From the NCBI GenBank assembly GCA_964436045.1, contig CAYTBN010000010.1, positions 62,001-126,000 on the forward strand: 64,000 bases of DNA, given 5' to 3'. This document shows positions 43,914 to 50,662 of the stretch, in pieces. The position numbers were made by a program, and so were the translations under genes. Origin of the DNA: CAYTBN01 sp964436045 (GTDB lineage Bacteria; Myxococcota_A; UBA796; UBA9615; CAYRNR01). The notes under the pieces are model-generated. The model worked only from the letters and a program-made list of their open reading frames with translations, had not been told where the DNA came from and did not search any database. Position 1 is the stretch's first letter; the number at the start of each line of letters is the position of its first letter.

Positions 43914-44789
43914 ATGTATCTGGCCTGTTCCGCGTGCAAGCTGCAGTACGACGTTTCGAGCTACAACGAGGGCACCCGCGTCCGCTGCAAGTGCGGCGAG
44001 GTGCTCACCGTGCCCAGCCAGCAGGTCAAGTCGATCTGCTGCGCCACCTGCGGTGCGTCGGTGCCCACCAACTCAACCCAGTGTCCCTACTGCAAGGGTG
44101 CGGTGCGCCGGGCGGTCTGCCCCAGCTGCTTCCGCGGGCTGCGGGAGGACGCCAAGTTCTGTGACAGCTGCGGCGAGGCGATCCGGCCCCAGCTGATCAA
44201 GCCCCCCGAGGCCACCGATCGCGACTGTCCCCGCTGCGAGGGCTCGCTGTTCCACGTGCAGATGGAGGGCTACGCCGTCGACCAATGTGGCGGCTGCGCC
44301 GGGCTCTGGATCGACGCCCCGACGGTCGAGGCGATCATGCGCGACTCGCCCAAGGCGGTCGAGACCGGGATCGCGCCGGACCTGGCCACTGGCAGCAGCG
44401 ACCAGGCGGCGATCCTCACCGGCGAGTTCAAGGGCCGCGCCTACGTGCCCTGCCCCCACTGCAGCAAGATCATGACGCCCCAGAACTACGCCCGCTACTC
44501 GGGGATCATCGTCGACGTCTGCAAGGACCACGGCATCTGGTTCGACGCTGGCGAGCTCAACCGGATCCTGGAGTTCGTCGCCCGGGGCGGCCTGGTCAAG
44601 GCCCGCGTCAAGGAGGCCGAGCGCGCCAAGGACGACGCCCGCGCCGCCCGGATCGACGCCCAGACCGCGTCCATCCAGTCCCGCGCCACCGCCCACACCG
44701 CCACCGGCTACCCGATGCAGAGCACGCCGGGGCAGGGGCTGTTCCTGGAGGCGGTGGTCGAGGGGCTGTTCGGGTTGTTCAAGAAATAG
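43914..44789 (+). CDS. Multiple zinc-ribbon protein
   Basis: The product has 291 residues with no signal peptide. Seven or more Cys pairs form zinc ribbons: ACSACK ... CKCG at 5-28, CCATCG ... CPYC, CPSC ... CDSC, and then two zf-TFIIB-type units (CPRCEG ... VDQCGGCAGLWID and CPHCSK ... VDVCKDHGIWFDAGE). A coiled coil and a short hydrophobic end follow. It could bind nucleic acid or proteins; no enzyme domain is seen. GGAGG precedes the ATG. The stop is followed at once by a hexanucleotide repeat element. Confidence 0.75.
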   Translation: MYLACSACKLQYDVSSYNEGTRVRCKCGEVLTVPSQQVKSICCATCGASVPTNSTQCPYCKGAVRRAVCPSCFRGLREDAKFCDSCGEAIRPQLIKPPEATDRDCPRCEGSLFHVQMEGYAVDQCGGCAGLWIDAPTVEAIMRDSPKAVETGIAPDLATGSSDQAAILTGEFKGRAYVPCPHCSKIMTPQNYARYSGIIVDVCKDHGIWFDAGELNRILEFVARGGLVKARVKEAERAKDDARAARIDAQTASIQSRATAHTATGYPMQSTPGQGLFLEAVVEGLFGLFKK

Positions 44790-44947
44790 GTCCGGTTCCG
44801 AGTCCGAGCCCGAGTCCGAGTCCGAGCCGGTGTGCCGGACCACCGAGTCCGAGTCCGAGTCCGAGACCGAATCCGAGTCCGAGTGTCGATCTGCCTCCCA
44901 GGCCGGGTGCCACGGCCAGCTGGTCTGGCCGTGCTACTCCCGAGCAT
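44790..44947. repeat. Repeat element A: (GAGTCC)n arrays with shared core
   Basis: Two arrays of GAGTCC-like hexamers (44791-44829 and 44845-44885) flank a core at 44822-44842 that reads GAGCCGGTGTGCCGGACC. The same 21-base core occurs on the opposite strand at 46325-46345. A second motif, CAGCTGGTCTGGCCGTG at 44917-44933, returns in the same orientation near 46225-46241 with one change. The rest of the gap to 45051 holds no gene. The two elements enclose the LRR-type lipoprotein gene. Confidence 0.7.
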
Positions 44948-45050
44948 CGAGTCCATCCCGGCGGCTCTTCCGACCCGGTGGTGAAGGCCCGAACCACGGG
45001 ACCCACCACCCGGATGGTATCCTCGAGATGCCACGTGGGGAGGTGGGACC

Positions 45051-46199
45051 ATGCTGAGTCCTGACTATTCGGCGGCCGCCGTCTCCCTGCTACTCCTGTG
45101 CCTCGGTTGTCCGGGTGGCGACGACGACACGACGGCAGGCGACGACGACACCTCGGCCGGAGACGATGACAGCGGGCCCGTGACCTGTCCCGGGCACTTC
45201 ACCATCTCGGACGAGAGTGATCTGGCGGCCATCTATCCCCGCGAGAACATCACGGGCGATCTCGTGTTTGACTTCCTGGGCTGGCTCACCACCATCGACC
45301 TGCCGCTGCTGACGACCGTGGGCGGTGACGTGACCATCGAGAACAACATCGCCCTTGGCAGCGTCGACCTGTCCGTGGAGGCCAACGGTGCCCTCCCCAG
45401 CCTCGACGAGCTGACCGCCCTCGTCAGCGTGGATGGCGACGTCTCGCTCAACGGAAACGGGGCGTTGACCAGTCTGGCGGGACTGGGCGGCCTCGAATCG
45501 ATCGGCGACTCCCTGTTGGTGTGTTCAAATCCCATCCTCACCGATCTCGACGTCCTGATGAGCCTGACCAGCGTGGATGGCGACGTCTCGCTCTACGGAA
45601 ACGCTGCGTTGACCAGTCTGGCGGGACTGAGCGGCCTCGAATCGATCGGCGACTCCCTTTCGGTGTCTTCCAACCCCATCCTCACCGATCTCGGCGGCCT
45701 GATGAGCCTGACCAGCGTAGATGGTGTGACCGTCACGAACAACGCCACTCTTGCCACCCTCGACGGCCTGCCCGACCTCCAGTCACTGGCCCACAGCCTG
45801 GTCGTCGAGAGTAATCCCTCGCTGACCAGCCTCGGGAACGTCGCCAGCCTCACGAGCGTGACCGGCGACCTGGTGATCCGGTACAACTCCTCCCTCGTCG
45901 ATCTCGCCGCCCTCGCCATCCTGGACTCGGTCAACGGCCACCTGGACATCACCGACAATGCTGCCCTGGCCACGTTCGCCGGCCTGGAGAACCTCCACTC
46001 CGTGGGCGCCGACCTGACCCTCACCGACAACGCGACCCTGGGCTCCCTCGCCGGCCTCGTCGGCCTGCTGGCTGTCGACGAGGACGTCCGCATCATCGGC
46101 AACGACTGCCTGAGCCAGGTCGAGGCCGAGGCCATCGTCGCGGCCCTGTACGTGGGCGGCAACGCCGACCTGTACGACAACAACGGCCCCTGCCCGTAG
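45051..46199 (+). CDS. LRR/receptor L-domain-like lipoprotein
   Basis: The product has 382 residues with lipobox Cys20 (LCLGC) and a GDDDTTAGDDD-type linker. Residues about 70-370 are leucine-rich repeats of about 24 residues like receptor L domains (LTSLAGLSGLESIGDSLSVSSNP, LVIRYNSSLVDLAAL). Two halves at 45425-45568 and 45569-45712 are near-identical 144-base tandem copies (48 residues each), a recent duplication. It is likely a surface binding protein. GGAGGTG lies 5 bases before the ATG. The gene lies between inverted repeat elements A and B. Confidence 0.8.
   Translation: MLSPDYSAAAVSLLLLCLGCPGGDDDTTAGDDDTSAGDDDSGPVTCPGHFTISDESDLAAIYPRENITGDLVFDFLGWLTTIDLPLLTTVGGDVTIENNIALGSVDLSVEANGALPSLDELTALVSVDGDVSLNGNGALTSLAGLGGLESIGDSLLVCSNPILTDLDVLMSLTSVDGDVSLYGNAALTSLAGLSGLESIGDSLSVSSNPILTDLGGLMSLTSVDGVTVTNNATLATLDGLPDLQSLAHSLVVESNPSLTSLGNVASLTSVTGDLVIRYNSSLVDLAALAILDSVNGHLDITDNAALATFAGLENLHSVGADLTLTDNATLGSLAGLVGLLAVDEDVRIIGNDCLSQVEAEAIVAALYVGGNADLYDNNGPCP
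45425..45712 (+). repeat. 144-base tandem duplication inside the LRR gene
   Basis: Two adjacent copies of 144 bases, with unit boundaries at CAGCGTGGATGGC at 45425 and 45569; a third, diverged copy starts at 45713. The difference between the first two is only a few bases, and the period equals two LRR units in frame. Confidence 0.85.
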
Positions 46200-46460
46200 G
46201 TCCCGAACTCCGCGGTGCCCCGGTCAGCTGGTCCGGCCGTGTTCCTCGGAGCACCGGGGCAGCACGGCGTGGCAAGCACGCCGTGGCACCCAACCCCTGG
46301 AGGTGGTCACGGTCTCGGCCTCGTTGGTCCGGCACACCGGCTCGGCCTCGGACCTTGATCCAGTCGACGTGCCCATGGGCAACTCGTTGCCCGTGGGAGC
46401 CTGGTAGCTCCACGGCGCTCGGTCTCGGCCTCGGTCCCGGTCTCGGTCTGGTACCGTCGT
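46200..46460. repeat. Repeat element B: inverted relative of element A, with two hairpins
   Basis: It contains, in order, the motif CAGCTGGTCCGGCCGTG, a 9-bp hairpin (CACGGCGTG-GCAAG-CACGCCGTG, 46263-46285), the inverted 21-base core shared with element A (46325-46345), a hairpin GGGCAA-CTCG-TTGCCC (46377-46392), and CTCGGT/CTCGGC hexamers up to 46455. A similar CTCG-loop hairpin followed by hexamers lies at 49632-49704. No gene is visible in this gap. Confidence 0.7.
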
Positions 46461-46464
46461 CCCC

Positions 46465-46791
46465 GTGACCACGCCGCCGATCCCGTTGCGCTCCAGGCTG
46501 TCCGGCGAACGCGCTGTGACCGACTGGCGTTCCCTGTGCCCCCACCAAGACCGGCAGGCGCTCTACCTGGTGTCGGACGACCTCGACCTGCTCGATGCGG
46601 CCGAGGCCGTGGCGACCGACGACACCGCGCGGGTCTCGGAGTGGCTGGTGCGCGGACTGCTGTCCAGGCCCCGGGAGGACCGGGTGGCCGCGTGGACCGA
46701 TGATCCGGACACCACCTTCGAGTTCCTGATCGTCCAGCCCTACGTCCTGGCGGTCGAGATCGGTGTGGCCGGGAACGCCGGCGCCGACTGA
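46465..46791 (+). CDS. DUF2288-like protein
   Basis: The product has 108 residues from a GTG start directly after repeat element B. The pattern DWRSLCPHQDRQALYLV, LDLLDAAEAVATDDTARVSEWL and a C-terminal FLIVQPYVLAVE matches DUF2288, a family of about 100-residue cytoplasmic proteins of unknown function. This assignment is from remembered family pattern. No ribosome binding site stands out. The upstream hexamer tract runs to within 10 bases of the start. Confidence 0.65.
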   Translation: MTTPPIPLRSRLSGERAVTDWRSLCPHQDRQALYLVSDDLDLLDAAEAVATDDTARVSEWLVRGLLSRPREDRVAAWTDDPDTTFEFLIVQPYVLAVEIGVAGNAGAD

Positions 46792-46885
46792 ACCCGCTCC
46801 CCGCATCCCGACGCAGTTTCTTTTTCCGGCTCCTCCGGATCCACGATGGATGGCGAGATATCTCCGCCAGAAGTTTCGGTTGAGT

Positions 46886-46905
46886 GTACGAACACGTGTT
46901 CGTAC
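46886..46905. repeat. 20-bp perfect palindrome
   Basis: GTACGAACACGTGTTCGTAC. Its central 16 bases recur in the palindrome at 47173-47194. Confidence 0.85.
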
Positions 46906-47060
46906 TGCTCGGGCTGCCCGGTGGCCCCCCTCCCTCATTCCCCCCCTTTTTTTCTCTCGTAGGAGGTGTGGGTGGGTGGGGCGCAGCACCAGCCATCCAA
47001 GGGGCTGGGGAGCCTCTGGGCGGGCTTGGGGGATCGAACGACCCGAGAAGGGGCCCGATA

Positions 47061-47160
47061 ACCATCTCCCGCTCAACGTCCGGAATACGGACATTGAGCG
47101 GGAGATGGTCGACCATCTGTGGCTGGATGTCCGTATTCCGGACGTTGGAGTGGAGATGGT
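47061..47160. repeat. Pair of 49-bp palindromic units (locus P1)
   Basis: Units at 47061-47109 and 47112-47160 both follow ACCATCT-N10-GTCCG-N5-CGGAC-N10-AGATGGT. In the first unit the two 10-base arms pair at 9 of 10 positions; in the second they do not. The centres of the two units are reverse complements of each other (GTCCGGAATACGGAC and GTCCGTATTCCGGAC). A second pair lies at 49486-49585. Confidence 0.85.
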
Positions 47161-47172
47161 CCGGGACCGGGC

Positions 47173-47194
47173 GTCACGAACACGTGTTCGTGAC
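47173..47194. repeat. 22-bp perfect palindrome
   Basis: GTCACGAACACG followed by its complement. It shares ACGAACACGTGTTCGT with 46888-46903 and lies 12 bases after locus P1. Confidence 0.85.
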
Positions 47195-47321
47195 CGGGGA
47201 GGGGGAGATCGTCGAAGGGCTGGGCCGCCGGGGCGCGCACCTCCGCGACTGTAACGGGAACCACGCGGCAGCGCGAGACACCTCTCTCCGCTCTCTTCGA
47301 GCGCCGAGTCCGGCCTCGGGC

Positions 47322-48710
47322 TCACCACATCAAGGCGTCCATCATCGGCGAGTCGTCCAGGTAGACCAGCGCGGTGTACTGCTGCAGCGGCACGATGAAC
47401 TCGATGTACCAGGCCGACATCGAGCCGAACTCGTAGATCACGTCCTGTTCGAAGAACTCCGTGGCCTCCAGGTCCACCAGCAGCAGGTCACGCTCCAGGC
47501 CGTGGAGCATGACCTGGACGTTGTCCTCGGCCGTGGGCGGGTCCAGCGGTCCGACGCCGACCTGGTCGGGCCAGTTGGTGGAGATCTGGTAGGCGGCCAG
47601 CCCGATCGCCCGGTAGTCGTCGCCCATCTCCTGACGCAGCAGCGTGCCCATGCTCGTGGTGAACGGCAGCGAACCCTGGGCCACCTCGTCGTGCGCCTGG
47701 CTGATGTGCCAGTTGTGAGCCCAGATCACCGCTTTCTGGCCCGGATGCCTTTGCTCCATCATCGCCTGGAACACGGCCGCCATGCCCACGTCGCGCGCGG
47801 CGTTGGCCGCGGCCACGTCGTTCTCGAACGCGTTCTGGAAGACCGCCTCGTCGTAGGAGCGCAGGCTATCGACCGACATCCGGGCCCAGGCCAGGTCGCT
47901 CGGCGAGGAGAGGGAGAGGATGTCGGCCTCGTTGGCCGTGTACGCCGCCAGCACCGCATCCAGGCCCTCGTTGCAGGCGGCGTGGCTCTCCTCGTCGATG
48001 TCCCGGGCGTTCGGATCGGCGTCGTACTCGGCCTCCGACGCGTAGGTCGCGCCGTTGCACTGGGCGATCCCGCCGTTCAGTTCGTCCATCTGGGCCGGCA
48101 GGACCAGCTGGTTGAACGCCATGAGGTAGAGCCCGTCGTCCCACGGCTGCTGGGTGTCGAACCCGAAGAACGCCACCGGATCGTCCGGGTTGTCCTCGTT
48201 GTACGCCCGCAGCCAGGTCACCAGGTCGAGCACGCTCTGGCTGGCCCATACGGGGAACAGGCCCTCGGTCACCGCGGTGGTCGCGTCGCCCTGTCCGCCG
48301 CTGACGTACCCCGCGACCGTCTCGGCCATCGTCCGCGGGGATTCGAAGGCGACCACCCGGAATCCCTGCACCTCCACCAGCTGGCGGATCAGCCGGTGTT
48401 TGGCCTGGTAGAACCCGCCGGACGTGTGCACGGCCTCGCCCAGCGCGACGACGGTGGCGTCGTCCACGATGTCGGCCAGCGGAGCCAGATCTCCCTAGGG
48501 CAGCTCCGCGTCCAGCCCGTCCAGCCCGTAGATATCCGCCGGAAGGTCGTCGTCCGTCGTGTCGTCGTCATCGGCGCTGTCGTCGTCGCCCGTGGCGTCG
48601 TCGTCCCCGGTGTCGTCGTCGTCCCCTGGACAGCCGTGCAGCATCGCCGCCAGCAGCGTGATGCAGATGAACGGGCGGCTCGCGGATCCCGGGCGGAAGC
48701 TCGCAGCCAT
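47322..48710 (-). pseudogene. Erythromycin esterase-like lipoprotein gene interrupted by one amber codon
   Basis: One frame runs from ATG at 48710 (AAGGAGG upstream) to TGA at 47322 except for TAG at codon 72 (48497-48495). The first 71 codons encode a signal peptide with lipobox Cys27 (MLHGC) and an Asp linker (GDDDATGDDDSADDDD). After the stop, the frame continues directly into an erythromycin esterase/succinoglycan-type domain with VVALGEAVHTSGGFYQAKHR (active-site Glu and His), FRVVAFESPR and VIWAHNWHIS. The whole product would have 462 residues. The catalytic part starts too soon after the TAG for an independent secreted start, so the gene needs readthrough or is broken. Single-base mutation of a CAG codon is likely. 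Confidence 0.8.
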
Positions 48711-48882
48711 GGTGGGTCCTCCTTCTCCAGGTGGAAGGTTACCCTGCGACGGCCGTCAGCCGGGTTCTTTTTCCGTTCCGGTCTGCTCGCGTGTCCCTAT
48801 CCGTAGGAGCGCAACCGCTGGCCAGCATCCGCGACTCCGCCAACTCGGGGCACGCAACCTCTGGGGCATGAGGAGAACATCG

Positions 48883-49419
48883 ATGAGCGATATTGACGGT
48901 TTCTGGAATTCACACGAGTGCCGGGACGCGACCCGGACGACCCGTACGAACAACGGCGGAGCGCTGGCCTTCGCGGCAACGATGGCGCTGGCCCTGGTGG
49001 CCGGTCTGCTGCCCGTTGACCGGGCGCTGGCCTGCGAAGGCGAGACGTCGATCGAGGTCCTCGAACCGATGGACGGCGCCACCTTCCACGAGGGAGACGA
49101 GCTGGCCTTCGCCGTCTCCGGCCAGGTGGTCAACGAGCGGTCCAGCGGCCAGCAGTACTTCGTGGTCCTGCGCATCCGCGACGGGGCGAACAACGACGTG
49201 ATGGTCGAGATCATCGACCTCGGTGAGCTGGACCACTGCCAGGTCGTCGACCTCTCGACCTACGAGGTGTTCACCACCCGCCTGTTCGGCGTCGGCGACT
49301 GGACCTTCATCGGAGCGGTCGGCCCGCACTGGAAGCTGGCCCCCGATGAGTCGGATCGGGCCGACATCGAGATCCTGCCCGACAACGGCGGACCCTACCT
49401 GACCTACCCGCGGCTCTAG
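48883..49419 (+). CDS. Small exported protein of unknown function
   Basis: The product has 178 residues from the ATG at 48883, which has AGGAGA 7 bases upstream. A long polar start (residues 1-26) precedes a hydrophobic segment (about 27-46) ending in a signal-peptidase-like site (ALA before CEGE). The mature domain of about 125 residues looks like a single beta-sandwich (SIEVLEPMDGATFHEGDELAF), possibly a bacterial Ig-like fold. Nothing more specific is recognised. It is divergent from the esterase-like gene, with 172 bases between. Confidence 0.65.
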   Translation: MSDIDGFWNSHECRDATRTTRTNNGGALAFAATMALALVAGLLPVDRALACEGETSIEVLEPMDGATFHEGDELAFAVSGQVVNERSSGQQYFVVLRIRDGANNDVMVEIIDLGELDHCQVVDLSTYEVFTTRLFGVGDWTFIGAVGPHWKLAPDESDRADIEILPDNGGPYLTYPRL

Positions 49420-49485
49420 CGATAGTCCCACCCTCGCCCTCGCCCTCCCCCTCCGCATCCACTTCGCCCCCCACTCCGCCCCCGA

Positions 49486-49585
49486 ACCATCTCGCGAAAA
49501 ACGTCCGAAAAATGGACATTCTCGAGACAGATGGTGACCATCTACGCGCTGTCGTCCGAAATACGGACGTTTTGAGGCAGATGGT
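49486..49585. repeat. Pair of palindromic units (locus P2)
   Basis: Units at 49486-49535 (50 bases) and 49537-49585 (49 bases) have the same frame as locus P1: ACCATCT at the left end, GTCCG and (C/T)GGAC in the centre and AGATGGT at the right end. Arms differ from those of P1. Confidence 0.85.
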
Positions 49586-49631
49586 TCCCGGCTCCGCACC
49601 CGGCCTTCTCATCGCCCCGCAGCTTGGGTGG

Positions 49632-49653
49632 CAGGGGCAGCTCGCTGCCCCTG
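49632..49653. repeat. 9-bp stem hairpin with CTCG loop, before a hexamer tract
   Basis: CAGGGGCAG-CTCG-CTGCCCCTG, followed after 3 bases by about eight CTCGGN hexamers (49657-49704) and then TTTTT. The same CTCG-loop hairpin plus hexamer order occurs in element B. With the T run it may also work as a terminator or leader structure for the ABC operon. Confidence 0.6.
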
Positions 49654-49726
49654 GGGACTCGGTCTCGGACTCGATCTCGGCCTCGGATCCGGCCTCGGCC
49701 TCGGTTTTTGAGTATCCTTCCTGCCG

Positions 49727-50662
49727 ATGATCCGACTGGACCAGGTGACGATGCGCTACGGGGCCACGCTGGCCCTCGACCGGGCGTCGTTCTCCCTGGA
49801 GCGTGGCGAGATCGTGGGGCTGCTGGGGCCCAACGGGGCGGGGAAGACCACGTCGATGCGGATCCTGACCACCTATCTGACGCCCCAGGTGGGGCGGGCG
49901 GAGGTGGCGGGGATCGACGTGTTTGCCGATCCGATCGCGGTGCGGCGGAAGGTCGGTTATCTGCCCGAGGTGGCGCCGCTGTATCCGGACATGCAGGTGG
50001 CGGACTACCTGCGGTTCGTGTGGCGGGCGCGGGAGGTCACCGACCGGTCGCGCATCGACTGGGTGGTGGACGCCTGCGGGCTCGACGGCGTGTATCGGAA
50101 GCACGTGCGGGAGCTGTCGCGGGGCTACCGGCAGCGGGTGGGGCTGGCCCAGGCGTTGATCCACGACCCCGAGGTGCTGGTGCTCGACGAGCCCACCGCG
50201 GGGTTGGATCCCTTCCAGGTCCGGGTGATCCGGGAGCTGATCGGGCGGCTGGCGGGGGAGAAGACGATCCTGCTGTCGACCCACGTGCTGGGGGAGGCCG
50301 AGGCGATCACGGACCGGGCGATCGTGATCCACCGGGGCGGGATCGTGGCCGACGGGCGGATCTCCGAGCTGGAGGCGCGGGCGCGGGATGCGGACCGGGT
50401 GCGGCTGGAGGTGGACGGCGAGGCGGACTCGATCCGGGACGAACTGTCCGGACTCGAGGGTGTCACGGACGTCTCGGCCGAGGCCGCGGGCGAGGGACGG
50501 GTCGCATGCCTCGTCGAGGGCGCGGCGGGATCCGGGTTGCGAGACGCCGTGGCGGCGCTGGCCGCCGAGCGCCGCTGGACCGTCCGCGAACTGCGGGACG
50601 AGCGCTTCACCCTCGAACAGACCTTCATCGCCCTGACCCGCGGCCCGGAGGGCGGCCGGTGA
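49727..50662 (+). CDS. ABC transporter ATPase, GldA-like
   Basis: The product has 311 residues. It has Walker A GLLGPNGAGKTT (31-42), signature LSRGYRQRVGLAQAL near 129-143 and Walker B VLVLDEPTAGLD near 149-160, with a H-loop STHVLGE. The C-terminal extension of about 90 residues is typical of the ABC-2 exporters. With the fused GldF-GldG protein that follows (GTGA overlap) and a DUF4340 protein, it forms the exporter set found in many bacteria, named after the gliding genes gldA, gldF and gldG. Confidence 0.9.
   Translation: MIRLDQVTMRYGATLALDRASFSLERGEIVGLLGPNGAGKTTSMRILTTYLTPQVGRAEVAGIDVFADPIAVRRKVGYLPEVAPLYPDMQVADYLRFVWRAREVTDRSRIDWVVDACGLDGVYRKHVRELSRGYRQRVGLAQALIHDPEVLVLDEPTAGLDPFQVRVIRELIGRLAGEKTILLSTHVLGEAEAITDRAIVIHRGGIVADGRISELEARARDADRVRLEVDGEADSIRDELSGLEGVTDVSAEAAGEGRVACLVEGAAGSGLRDAVAALAAERRWTVRELRDERFTLEQTFIALTRGPEGGR

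Larger units (their letters stand above)
46792..47321. other. 530-base noncoding block with strong palindromes
   Basis: No supported gene lies here. It holds a pyrimidine run with seven C then seven T near 46941-46955, a 20-bp perfect palindrome at 46886-46905, the paired 49-bp palindromic units at 47061-47160 and a 22-bp perfect palindrome at 47173-47194. Both perfect palindromes share ACGAACACGTGTTCGT. Together they delimit a segment of about 310 bases. Confidence 0.75.
49420..49726. other. 307-base intergenic region with palindromic units, hairpin and hexamer tract
   Basis: No gene is seen. In order it holds a C-rich stretch, the second pair of 49-bp palindromic units (49486-49585), a 9-bp hairpin (49632-49653) and a CTCGGC/CTCGGA hexamer tract (49657-49704) followed by TTTTTG, just before the ABC exporter operon. 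Confidence 0.75.

Noticed and set aside
47030..47062. tRNA-like 3' end (GGGATCGAAC-like motif) in the noncoding block
   Set aside because: The T-arm stem does not pair and no anticodon or acceptor arm can be drawn on either strand.
22386..48710. TAG recoded as a sense codon throughout the genome
   Set aside because: Several genes in the window end normally in TAG at the expected place (for example 614, 1774, 10634, 44789), so TAG works as a stop here.
47061..49585. CRISPR array
   Set aside because: The 49-bp units are palindromic, paired with 1-2 bases between them and only four in number. There are no spacers of regular length and no cas genes.
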